Source: Limonium bicolor
Lineage: Eukaryota > Streptophyta > Magnoliopsida > Caryophyllales > Plumbaginaceae
DNA: 64,000 bases
Direction of reading: 5' to 3'
Assembly (NCBI GenBank): GCA_023374045.1
Contig: CM041776.1
Location: 47,064,171-47,128,170 of the forward strand
Shown here piece by piece: positions 35,301 through 46,724 of the stretch. Both the position numbers and the translations under genes were made by a program. The notes below the pieces were generated by a model, which saw only the letters and a list, made by a program, of their open reading frames with translations, had not been told where the DNA came from and made no database searches. How positions within the stretch are numbered: position 1 is the stretch's first letter; every line of letters begins with the position of its first letter.

Positions 35301-35821
35301 CACTAGGTAGTAGCTCAATCTCAACCGACAGTAAGTCGGAAGGGAACAAGTCAATCATTGTGAAATACATAGCTGTATACACAGTAAATTGTTATGGAAG
35401 TGGATAGAAAGTTTATAACTCACCGAATTCGCTAACGGTAAGAGATACCACGCGTCGGTTGAGAAACCATTGTTACCAAGATGAAGGTGACAATTGGGGA
35501 TGTACAATACAGTAAGAATAACAAATGGGGCAATTAAGCTCTACAGTTATTGGAGTTTCAAAAACTAGTGAGCCAGTGATTCAAGTGTTTGAATGTACAT
35601 GGTGAACATGAGTGAATGGCTAATTATTAATGCCTAGAAGCCAAACAGGCCAGAATCGAAACCAACTAAGAGTTTAAACAAACTCCAATGAGAATTCTTG
35701 GTTTAGGGACTAAACCGCCAATATGGTTAAGATCCACTAATCAGAATCCATTGTATAATCGACCGCGTGAAAGTTAAAACACTTCACGACGGTAGAACCT
35801 TAAAACCGATGTTTAGTGATT
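32344..35821 (+). other. Element A interior, non-coding
   Basis: The leader matches element B for about 60 bases (for example GGTTAAGGGTTGAG after the primer site), then diverges. Frames are short on both strands and no protease DSG, RT, integrase or zinc-knuckle motif was seen. Part of the later interior is homologous to the minus strand of 59364-61746 in element C, which shows that the non-coding interior is itself conserved between copies. Confidence 0.7.
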
Positions 35822-35857
35822 GATTACGTGGGCGTAATCCCTTTTAAGGGGGGTAGA
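35822..35857 (+). promoter_or_regulatory. Internal hairpin plus polypurine tract, element A
   Basis: GATTACG (35822-35828), loop TGGG, CGTAATC (35833-35839), then CCTTTT and AAGGGGGGTAGA (35846-35857). The purine tract is the same as the 3' tract at 37184-37195, so A has two. Element B (52323-52360) and element C (60331-60362) have the counterpart. Confidence 0.75.
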
Positions 35858-36349
35858 GCGCAAAACCACTTAGTGTGTATTACCGTACAAGTGTACGTGA
35901 TTATTTGTGTGCATAGCACAAAATAATTTGTTTTGATGATTGGGTGTGTGTTACGTAAACATACGCATTCATTCAGGGTTTAATTGTGGTAATTGCGCAC
36001 AGAAGATGCGAATACCATTGTGATAAGTGTGTTTATTTGTAACAGTGTGTGTGATAGTCAAGTGTGGGGAGTAGAGAAACTCCCGGGAACAAAACCCGAC
36101 AGTGTATAAATGTGAAACGTGTGTTGTGTTTTGATAAAATATATGTGTATATATACTATATAGTGATTCATGAAAGGTATGAACCAACATAGAACCTAGT
36201 GAGAATAAGATTCCCTAGGTAACAGCATTAAGTGAATGGAAATAACTGATAGACGAAGTTCTATCCCTTGGAGATGTTATGATCATGATTAGAATGATTA
36301 AAAAGATAGAAAATTGGAAATGAGTGATTTATTTGATGCTTGAAAATGA

Positions 36350-36500
36350 AGTGGGAGGTGGAACTTGATTTGCATGTGATCAAGGGAAGCCGAACACAAA
36401 TTGGAGTGGAAGGATAGTTCAACACTGATGCTGATCACATCAGGGTTGGATGACTCTTGAAACTCCCTATAAGTGGTCACAAATAACCACGCTAAGAAAA
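36350..36500 (+). other. Interior block conserved between elements A and C
   Basis: About 150 bp including GTGATCAAGG, CACAAATTGGAGTGGAAGG, AACACTGATGCTGATCACAT and GTGGTCACAA. It matches the reverse complement of about 59700-59850. Not coding in either. Conservation of a non-coding interior block suggests shared descent and possibly a packaging or structural role. Confidence 0.65.
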
Positions 36501-36779
36501 GAAGCAAAGAGCTTAAGTTGGACTTGGAGTTGTGTGTGTTTTCAAAAGGATTTTAATTGGTATTTATAAAACGTTGATGGATACTTTACATAATTAAAGT
36601 TTCTTACTTAACCTCACAAGGAAATTTTAAATTTAAGTGATTGTTTTAATCTCCCAAAGGCACGGGGACGGAAGGTGTCCATCGCGACCGGGTTCTGCGG
36701 GATCACAGTGTATGTAAAAGATATTTTGATTGTTATACATGCTATGACATGTTGTGTGGTATGTGTAATAAATGTTATT

Positions 36780-37085
36780 TTGACCTTGAGTCCTAAAGTG
36801 TATGTTATCAAGACCTATGTGTCTAAAGACTGTTAGTTATCAAGACCTATGAGTCTAAATGTGTTGTGTTGCATAGACCTATGTGTCTAAAGACTGTTAT
36901 GTTATCGGGACCTATGTGTCTAATGTTGTTATGTTACCCAAGACCAGAGAGTCTAAGGGGTTGTTATGTATGTGTAAGTGTTGTTAAGATACCCGGACCA
37001 TAGAGTCCGAGGTTATCATGTGGATATGTTATGTTATGTGTGGATGTGAATGTGTTGCCCGGACCATTAAGTCCGAGGTTGTGAT
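36780..37085. repeat. GACCTATGTGTCTAA tandem repeat before the 3' LTR
   Basis: About eight units of 35-45 bp: GACCTATGTGTCTAAAGACT, drifting into GACCAGAGAGTCTAAG and GGACCATAGAGTCCGAGG, separated by TGTTATGTTA spacers. Ends about 75 bp before the terminal hairpin. Confidence 0.75.
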
Positions 37086-37159
37086 GTAAAGTGTGTTTGG
37101 TTATGAAAGTTTATTCCAAGTGATTCCTGTGTTCTAATCTAATGATGTGTGGAAAGTGT

Positions 37160-37195
37160 GAACTTCGAGGACGAAGTTCTTTTAAGGGGGGTAGA
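37160..37195 (+). promoter_or_regulatory. Terminal hairpin plus 3' polypurine tract, element A
   Basis: GAACTTCG (37160-37167), loop AGGA, CGAAGTTC (37172-37179), TTTT, then AAGGGGGGTAGA (37184-37195), one base from LTR start 37197. Primes plus-strand synthesis. The stem covaries with element C (GAACTTTG/CAAAGTTC). Confidence 0.85.
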
Positions 37196-37196
37196 T

Positions 37197-40100
37197 TGAA
37201 ATACCCCAAACCTTGATATGTGGTTTAAATATCAAACTATGTTATATAAAGGCTAAAAGTGCCTTAGGAACATCAGTGTACAATTTTAATCATAGTAAAA
37301 TGCAATAGAGCATTAAGACACAGTTTGAGCAAAAACATGCTCTAAGCTATGAGTGAACTTGGTTAGGAAAGAGCCTACCAAGACTTAATAATATTCAATT
37401 ATGATTTAATAAGGCTAATAAGTCCTTAGGAAACCTTGGTGGACAGTTAAACCAAATAAAACACAAATAAATACCTTAAAGTCAATAAGAGCAAAAATGT
37501 GCTCTAAGCTTGGGATAAATTTGTATAAGACCTAATGGTCATACCTATACCTTATAAATATGTTAATGAACATATTAAATCAATTACTAAAGAAAACCAA
37601 GCTTCAAAACAAGTTAAAACACAAAATGTGCTTTAAGGAGGCTTAAAGCACATTTTTGAAAAATTGTCTTGTAAATGAGTTTTGAGTGGCTAAATGACCA
37701 TCATTACTCTTTAATCAACATGTGTACTACTTAGTATCACATTAGGAAGTCTAAATCAATGGGAAATCAAAAATTTCACAATTATGTGCCTTAGTTTGTG
37801 AATAGTGCTCAAATAGTGCTAGTTTAAGTCATAAGTCAACATAAGATGTTAAATGGTCAAACAAGGCCATATATATCTTTAATATAGAAGGGGGGACGGT
37901 TTTTGAAGTATGAGTCATCACACTTGGCCAGCAAAGTCAATTAAAGAAGAAAGGATAAAGTAAAAAGACTATTTACTTTATAAACATAAATATCTCACAC
38001 TTTTACCTCTCACCTCACTTTTCTTCATTTCCTTTCTTTCCCACTATCTTCCTCATGGTTCTCCCAACTCCAAACCGTTCATGCTACAGCACATCTCTTC
38101 TCCAACTTCAATTGCTCATCAAATGTTCAATATTGCTCCAAATCAAAAACTAAGCACATATTTGTCTTAGTTGAGTCAAGGCCTTTCATCCTCTCTTTTC
38201 AAAATTTCAAAAGCTCATGTTTGATGCCATGAAGAAACTCCATTGAAGGGGGAAAGTTCTGTTTGAAGAGCTCTTTTGCTTCTTCTCTCATTCAAGGTAA
38301 GGAAAATCAAAGAAAATCCAAGTTCCCATCATTTTCTTGTATAACCGAAAATTCACCTTACAATGGTGCCTTGTCTTGCTATTTTCTTAGCTTAATTCAA
38401 TCTTCAAGGGACTAGGAGGAGTCCTATCTTGCCACTTAACCAAGCTCTCTTTCAAATTCCAAAGGTAATCATCAAATTTAGTGTTTTAAGACACTTATGT
38501 AAACCTAGGGTTTAATTATGAGTTTGAGTATTAAACTTAATACTCATTACCCTTATATGTGTATTGGTTAGAAGGTTGACAAGTGATAAAAGCTCCTTGC
38601 CGATTTTCAATTAAGAAAAACAAGTGAAAACAAGTGAGAAAGCTTGGAAAACAAAGAGGTAAATGACCTCTCTTAATGTGGTTTTATGTACTAGGGAATT
38701 GATTGAGCTATATTTGCTTAATAAATAACCTAAAGAGCCAATGGGAAATGAGCTAGAAAACTATCCACAAGGTGGACTAAAAAGACATGGGAGCATTGTT
38801 GTGTGTATTTGCAGGTCAAAGGCATTACTTATGTGGGAAATTCAGTGTTTAAGTTTAATGCAATTAAGGGCCTAAGAGCCATGTTATTTAAGGGCCTAAG
38901 TGCCAAGCAATTTAAGTTTATGCACTATATTGTGATGTAGTGTAGTTTAAAGGTTTAGTTGTGTGTAAAGAACATCTCTTGTGAAAGTGAATGTGTTTGA
39001 TGGTTAAAGGATGAAAAACCATATGTTTGTGTATAAGAGTGTGTATTAAGAGATTGAATGTTCTTGATTGTCTAAAGGTGAAAAACAATGTGTTTTGATG
39101 TGAGTATATACAAGAGAAGCTATGGCGAAATTTAGTTGATAAACAAAGGAGTTTATGTGATGAAATGAGATTTTAAGACCTAGAAGGTACTAGGAACTTG
39201 TTAAGTGTTAAGATGGTGGAAGAAGGTGAATCATGGTGTTCTTAGGTGTTAAGGTGCCATGGGCATTGTCTTGGAGGATTTAGAACTCAAATGGGTGTTT
39301 TGAACACACCAAGGAATTGTTATGTGAAGTGTTAAGTCTTGTTCAAGATTTGGTAAACAAAGGAAAAGAAATGCCTAGTGAAGCTCTAAGTGAAAACTTG
39401 TGGAAATTATAAGCAATTGTGCAAAGGAGGTGTGTATGAGAAATAATGCTTTTGGAGTGGTGGTAATGTTTGTGAGACAACACTTTGGTTAGTTGAGGTA
39501 GTAGGCATGATATACCACTTAGAAATCTAAGAAAAATGTTATAAGTGCTAGGAATTGTTGTAAGGAATTGAGTAACCAGTTAGTGATGATTTAGGAAAGT
39601 TTAGTGCTTGTTTTAAGGTGTTTAAACATGTTGGAAACATGTGGAAAGTTTATGGAATGATTAGGTAAGGTTTAAGGTTGGTTTAGGGGTTGAAAAATGA
39701 TGTTTTGACAAGTTAATAACATGGTCCGGGACCTAGCCCTTGTATAGGTACCCGGACCACCCCTAAAAAGAGCCGAGAGTGAAGTTTAGAAGTGGTCCGG
39801 GTCCTTAGTCCAGGACCAAGACCCGGACCAAGGATAAAATAAGGCCGAGAGTACATTTTACAAGTGGTCCGGGACCTTGGGTCCGGACCAAGTCCCGGAC
39901 CAGGTCAAAAGTGTTGCAAAATCTGTTTTAAAGGCTTCTAATCATGGGGAATATGAATGGTAATGGTTTTAGGTGAGGTTAAGGCCTTGTTTGGTGGCAT
40001 ATAAAGGCCTTAAAATGTGTAAACAGTGTTGGTTTGATGTGAGAGTTTGTAAACTTAATATCACAAGAGGTAAGTTAAGTGTAACGGGAATGACGGGGTA

Positions 40101-41708
40101 ACTATGGGCGCTTTAAAAACGTTAAGCAAACATGTTACCCCAATATTAATAAAAGTAATTGTGATGTTACCAGTTGTACGGGATTTTGTTCGAGGAACCT
40201 AAAAGGACATGATAAAGTGGACTCCGGTGACAGGTATGTTTTCTTGCAACCTGTGTCCTACCGGTTACACCGGCTTGTATGCCAATGTTGTTTTTCTCTG
40301 TATGTTTGCCACGTTTAAGATAAACATGGAATGAGTTTACAGTAATTCTTTATGTGGCGTGTACAACTCCGATACCATTTAACCTCGGAAGTTTTAACCT
40401 TAGTTAACTGAGTCTAGGATCACATAGAGTACGGTATTCGGAGTAACGACCCGAACCATGGACGTACTAACCACGGCTATGTGTGTGTTAATTGTGTGAT
40501 ATGTGTATGTGAATGTAGGGATCTCCCTTGTGTGTTTAACCCAGTTGTAATACTGTATGGTTGTGTAGTCATGATAGACCCATAGTGGGGTTCTAACTAA
40601 TATCTAAATAAGTATGTACTAACAGTGGTGAGGAATCCGGTTTGGCGGTCGCGCGTTGTTTGGGAGGAGGGCATCCTTCCTAGCCTTTACCCTTCTCTTT
40701 GTTATGGTTGTTTCCCTCACGGGTTATGATCTCCTAGCTTACTCCAAAGCTTAGCTATTAGTACTTTGATCGGTTTAGGGGAACATGTGTTTTTGTGTGG
40801 TGTTTTCGGGGCCTCCAACCGAACGTGCCTTAACTTAAGTTACTCGTCCGACTATTAGGACGGTAAATGAGTGTTGTTGCTATTGTATAACGAGCTTATC
40901 ATGAACTGGCAACATTCCTAGGCTCACCAGTGTAATAACAATGTTTGGGTCGGTTCCTAAGAGAACCATTCCCGCTATGTTATGTATTTTTTTGTGATGC
41001 AATTCTATTGTGATGTTATGATGTACACTTTGAAAATGCAGTGTTGTTATGTGTTGTGTATGTGTGTATTTTATATGTTGTAAAATTGGAGTATTGTGGA
41101 TCATGAAGATTCCATTTGTGATAAGAGGCGTTTAAGGATAACCCGATTTAAGGGTAAGTTCGTCTATTAAGGAAGTAGCTCCATTGGAGGAGGAACACTC
41201 TAGGTAATTAATACCATATAGATTGACTTATTAAAAGGTATATTTCTCCGTTTGTTGAGCCCGTTGAGGCGAAATGAGTATTGTGTTGTGTGTTTACAGT
41301 TGCATGTATGATTTAAAATAATCAACCGCATGCTAAGACGACAATTAGTTTGTGCGTGGCCCGGTAGCATGTGGGCTGCGGATTACCATACCAGCAAAGG
41401 TGCTGAGCCCCTTGGGGGCCACCTTTCTTCTTTTCTTTCCTATTTCAGGTATGAGAGCTGGAAGCCGTCGAGGTATGACGGTATCGTTTATACATGGTAA
41501 TCATTTTAAGTGTATTTATAAGTAGGTGTATAGTATAACCGAAGTTTTGTCGGCATCATTTGTAAACTCGGTACGTTGGAAGGTATGTGTATGTTTTTGT
41601 TTGTTGTAATGGAAGGGTCAGTAATGTGTAGTCGCTCGGGAAAAAAAGACCTCTAGTCCCTCATACCGTCACATGTTTATAGTAATAGCTTGTTAGCCAC
41701 GTGGGTGG
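37197..41708 (+). repeat. Element A 3' LTR, first part (cut by element B)
   Basis: Collinear with 27701 to about 32219, to CACGTGGGTGG. The remaining 96-103 bp are at 57721-57823. Differences from the 5' LTR rise after about 39900 and are mostly one- or two-base indels, often in homopolymers. Confidence 0.95.
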
Positions 41709-42522
41709 TGAAATACCCCAATCTAAATAATATTATTTAATCATTATTTATTGGAATATAATCCAAATATAAATCATTTCACGTACGCATGCAAACCCAT
41801 GCATGAAAACGTTACGTAAAACAGTCGTTTCACCATAAACGCTAAAACGCCTTAGAAGCATATGGTCAAACATGACCTTGTATGACCCTCTAATATTCAA
41901 ACTAAATGGTCATACAATTATTATATGAATATACAATATATTCCCTAAGCTATATTCAGTCAAATACGCAAAACGCTCGGGGGCTCACACCCGCTCCTTA
42001 AAGCACGAAAAGTCCGGAGGAGTGCCGAGGTGGCACGAACTCCTATAAAATTAATTCCTAGAGTTCCTAACATCATTATTTATCATTCTAAAGAGAACCC
42101 ACGAAGTGGTTTCTCAAAATTCAGCAAAAACAAAGGAGGATTTCTTAGCGCTCCTTTTTGGCCCGGGAGTGTCCCGATGGCCCGTAATTTATGTCACGGG
42201 TTGATATAACCCCATATAACTCAATGTAACATCTTAGTATATGTTTATTTACTATAATAAGTGTTTACAAACACTTGGAACTCATGAGAACAATTGGTTT
42301 CCCAAATTTCCTTAGAGCCAAAAAACACACCTTCGGGTGTCACGAAAATGCGTTTTACGCAATTACCTTGTAGTTTTTGACATGCCACGAATTGGTAATC
42401 TTAAAAAGGGTTAAAATGACCTTCTAAATCAGTTGGTGTGACTAGTCAACAAGGCTCTCTATAGGGGCCGATTTTAAGGGCAAAAACTAGTATAAAATTT
42501 GCTTTAAAAATTTATAAAAGGC

Positions 42523-42530
42523 TTAGAATA
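42523..42530 (+). promoter_or_regulatory. TATA-box-like site in element B LTR
   Basis: TATAAAAG in an AT-rich context, followed by a TGATGACTCATCA palindrome (AP1/bZIP-like TGACTCA) within 25 bp. The 3' LTR copy is TATAAAAG at 53682-53689. Position about 815 bp into the LTR is reasonable for the U3/R border. Prediction only. Confidence 0.45.
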
Positions 42531-45330
42531 TGATGACTCATCATCCCATGTGTTATATTACTTAATGTCTAAGTATGTAGGTCTCATTTGACCAGAGAGC
42601 TGTCGAAATTAGGTCATTGAGCAAGCACATGTGAGCTAGGAAGAAACAAAAGCAAAAGGCAAAAGTAGATCTAAGATTCCTTCTTTTTCTTTTCTTTACA
42701 AACTAAGCTATCTTCCATGTTCTTCCTTGGTTCTTCTTGGCCGGTTTTTGAGCCCCATTCAGACCTCCAATTCGTGCAAGACAATGAGGAAGAAGACAAT
42801 TCATTAACTTAGAAAAATCAAAGAAGATACCTTACCTTTTCTCACCTTGTCTTCTAGTTTGCATTATTTTTTGCTCCACCTTTGCTTGTCCTCATCACAT
42901 GGCCGTTTCAATGCTGGAAAGGAGGCATTTATTGAGCCAATAACTCATGCAATAAACTAAGGAAAAACATTGTCAAATGACATTAAAAATTTGACAAAGA
43001 AAATCAAATCAATCTAAGGGCATTTTCAATTTATACGTGAGCATGCTCTCACTTTCTTCCTTGCCCTCTTCTTGCACGGTTTAGGTAAGCTCCCTTCCCT
43101 CTCTTCTAGCTTCATCTTCTTCTTCTTTGAAGCTCTTAAGTCCATTAATGGAGTTTTAACTTCTACTTCTTCCTTAAGGTAAATTCCTAGCATTTCTTGG
43201 AAGTCTTGAAGCAAAACTCTTCCTAGCATATCAAGTTGGGTTCGGCCACATTTAGTTCTCCAAGGAGGTTGTCCAAACCAACACTAAATCAAGGAGCACC
43301 TCAAGGTTATCTTAAGGTAGGTTTTAAAGCTTGGAAATCCTTAAAACACATTTTTGTGTGTAACCAAGTTCTACTTCTTCTAAGTCTCTTTTCTTCTTCA
43401 TTTTGATGAAGGAAAACTTGTTCTTCATCTACCTTAGGAGTGCGAATTTATAAGGAGAAAAGTCTAAGGTAAAGTCTTGTAAACCTACTTCAAATCTACT
43501 TAAGATCTTTATTCAAGATCTAACTCCTAACACCTTCACCTCTTGCATAAAACCGAAGAGGAGCATCAAGTTTACCTAGGAGAAAGCTTGGAGATTCAAG
43601 AAGAAGTTCAAGCACTTAACCACCTTTGTTAAGAAGTAAGTTTACTAAGTAAATCTTTATGTTATAAGCTTTGTTAAGCTTCTAAAATTGTACAAAAATT
43701 ATGTACACCTCTTAAGTAAAGTAATACCGAACCTACATGGTCTTATTTGCCAAAATATAATCTATAACATATATAGAAAATATTTACCTTAAGACACATT
43801 TTTGTGTCACAAAAATTATCTATGTTACAAATCAATTTAGGCCGAATTGTCTTGGGCAAAATGCTTTATTTTGCTAAGAATTTATATAAGACATTACAAT
43901 AATTTACATGAGTTATATGACTCCTATGAATTTATCTATAATTATTTAGACATATAAATCCACTTTTATATAACATATGGTCTCATTTAAATTATGGCCG
44001 AAAGCTTTATGGGTTAAATGGATTTTAATGAGCTACTTAGGTATATAAATTTATATCATAAAGTTTGGTGAGTTAAAAATATTCTATTAGTGTTTAAATG
44101 ACTAATTAATTTAGTTATATGGCTTAAATGTAATTTCTACAAAATTTAGTGTATATATTGTGAAGGCCGAGAACAAAAGGCTGTTTGGTGTAATATAAAA
44201 TAATATAAGGTTAGGAATTAAGTTTATGAATTCTAGATAATTTAAACAAGCTCTAAAATAACTTTTTATAAAGTTTTGGGCTATTATGTAATTTATGAAA
44301 GTTGTTATTAAAGTTTGGAGTTGAATATGGGCGAATTCATAATTAAGAGAATTATTGGGGTTACTTTCGAAATTTGGAAGAATTAAATATTTAAACTTTA
44401 GTTTATAAGTTATTAGTGACTATTATAAGTTTTGGGGTGAAAATGTAATTAATGGAAAGTTCTAGACCAAAACCGTTTAGTTGGGTTAGTTTGGTAATTT
44501 AAGATTTATATAATTATATTCAGCATTTATGGAGAATTAAAATTAAAACTATAGTTTATAAGACTTTATGTAAAGATTATAAGATTTTGTGGTTAGATTA
44601 AATATAAGAAGTTAATATATACATGCCGAAATTTTGAGGGGCTAGGATAAATTTCCGAAGTTATTATATTTTAAGTTATGTCCAAAACCATTATTGGTGG
44701 TAGTTTTGTAATTTAATTGAACAAGAATTAAAATTAGGTTATATAAAGAGATTAGAATTTAATGTAAAGTTTATGAATTAATGTGGTTGTTTTGTAAATA
44801 ACCTAAATATAAGTTTAAGAATTTAGATTTAAATAAATATAGGTCCTACATGGATTTTTGGAGGAATTAGAAAGAAAGAATTTTGATTAAAGGAGTTATG
44901 ATGTTAAACTATGACTTATATGTTATAAAGAATTTAAAAGATAACCGATGATTATTACCTTGGTTAAAAGGAGGAATAATGAAAACTATAAGATTTTTAT
45001 GTCATTATAAGACATTTAAATATTGTTAAGAAATTATAAGTTGTTATGTCAACTAGACAATTAAAATAAACAACAAATAAAGTACATGAATAATAACACA
45101 TTATGTGCATTAAAGGATTTATAAATAAATCAAAAGGATAACAAATAAGTTATACATAAATCATGAGGTAATTAAAAGGAATAAACCTCACATGGAATAA
45201 CAAATACAAGATTTGTTAAAGATTCATAGAATCATTATATAAGGGTAACATAAATTAACCCTCTCAGTTAATCCTGTTCTAGGACTTTGTTTGACCAGAC
45301 GTTGACCGGGAATTTACAAGTAACAGTCTA

Positions 45331-45416
45331 CGGTGAACGGTATGGGATTCTTGCAACCTGTTTTCTAACGGATTACACCGGCTTGTGTGCTATCTGTTGT
45401 TTGAATAACGACCAAG
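45331..45416 (+). promoter_or_regulatory. Conserved LTR module 1, element B 5' LTR
   Basis: GAACGGTATGGGATTCTTGC, CGGATTACACCGGCTTGTGT and ACGACCAAGATAA. Equivalent in the 3' LTR at about 56509-56594. Shared with element A (30721-30775) and element C (26045-26115, minus). Confidence 0.6.
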
Positions 45417-46154
45417 ATAATTATTGTAAAACGTTGTTTTACTCTTGTGCACTGTTGTGTTATTTTATGTGCGTGAATGTTGCTGACTACAACGTGTATG
45501 TCCCACGCATACAACACTACTATACCAGTGGATTAAATACCTGCGTTTCAGTATATCGAGGACTTGTACTCAAGTCTCTCACTAACTTCACTTATAACAA
45601 ACGTCATTATCCTAAACGTGATAATTGACATTATACATTGGGTTCTTGTCAACATCTTTATATGACACCTGACACACTCTATACTACGAGAATGAGGAGC
45701 CCAGTTGGATCTGGCCATGCATGCTACAGGAGCTGTACCTGTCTCAGGTCGTCTCCTACTACGTCGCGACGGAAAATTCAGTTGGGAGGAAGACTCTATT
45801 CCACCCGGGACTTCGTGTGCCCTTCAGTTCGAGGAAGACTTTATTCCTCAGTGGGTTCTTATTTCCCACGCCATTCAGTTCAGGGTTTGACTACGTCATC
45901 TCCTGGGGTTTCTATACCCAACCTTTCTCTATAACGAGGTCACTATACCTCCACTATTTCAGATAATCAGTTATAACGGTCAGTCCCATTGTGTGGACCG
46001 ACTATCAGTAAAGAATTTCAGTTCAGCTAACTCGACCTTCTGTGTCTTGTTCTATGTGACATTATTGTCCTTGTATGGATACTTGTTATTATCAGACTAT
46101 GCTTGTTTACAGCTTTATAAAAATGAACTGCATGTGTTCGACAAAGTAGTTGGT

Positions 46155-46240
46155 GTGGCCCGGTAGACGATGGGCTGCACGTTTTCCATACCAGCATTGT
46201 TTGCTGAGCCCCTTTGGGGGCACCCCCATTTTTCAGGTAC
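46155..46240 (+). promoter_or_regulatory. Conserved LTR module 2, element B 5' LTR
   Basis: GTGTGGCCCGGTAGACGATG, CCATACCAGC, GCTGAGCCCCTTTGGGGGCA and TTTTTCAGGTACCTGAAG. The CAGGTACCTG end is a 10-bp palindrome. 3' LTR copy at about 57328-57414. Confidence 0.6.
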
Positions 46241-46548
46241 CTGAAGATTGAGAAGTTCACTACACTGAGTGTAGGTGGGGTAGACCAAGCTTTGGGAGTC
46301 TACTATTAGTAATTGTTTTATTTCAGTATTTTACTTTGAGTTCGATTCCTAGTATCTCGGGTTGTATCTGTATTCCAGACCGTGACATTTGAGGATTGTA
46401 TTTGGACTTAGCCTTGTTGGTCACAAGGGTGGCCAACGGCATTGTAATACCCCCCGGCCGTTGTTGTATTTATTTCCGCTGCAGTTGTATTTTATTTGGG
46501 AGTGATCGCCGTTCAGTTTATTGGATTTCGGGTTGGGGTATTACAAAA

Positions 46549-46574
46549 TGGTATCAGAGCGTAGTTACGCTCTG
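46549..46574 (+). promoter_or_regulatory. Primer binding site (initiator tRNA-Met) and hairpin, element B
   Basis: TGGTATCAGAGC at 46549-46560, three bases after the LTR. CAGAGCG (46555-46561) pairs with CGCTCTG (46568-46574) around loop TAGTTA. Confidence 0.95.
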
Positions 46575-46724
46575 GATACAAGGATACACCGAGATTAGGA
46601 TATCTAATACTTAGGTTAAGGGTTGAGAGATAGTATTGAAAGGAGTTTAAGTTAGTTTTACTTAGACTACTATCCAAGACCAAGATTGTGACCTCAGTGT
46701 CTAATATACCTCAACATCCTGCAG

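Larger units (their letters stand above)
41709..46545 (+). repeat. Element B 5' LTR
   Basis: 4837 bp. AT-rich front, a TATA-like box at 42523-42530, a long AT-rich middle (43650-45250) without frames, module 1 (45331-45416), a GC-richer stretch to 45966 with short overlapping frames, and module 2 (46155-46240). The 3' LTR preserves these frames at 56866-57140, so they are simply LTR sequence. Confidence 0.95.

Noticed and set aside
32344..37159. Decayed gag-pol in element A
   Set aside because: No zinc knuckle, DSG, FIDD or integrase motif found in any frame. The interior matches the equally non-coding interior of element C, so it reads as a LARD rather than a decayed autonomous element.
41702..41708. 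Standard 5-bp target duplication for element B
   Set aside because: The matching flank is TGGGTGG, seven bases; the local GGGTGG repetition makes the exact length ambiguous, so it is reported as an apparent 7-bp match only.
45638..45966. Overlapping short frames, repeated at 56866-57140
   Set aside because: They are the same LTR sequence in the two LTRs of element B; three frames overlap, which is not gene-like.
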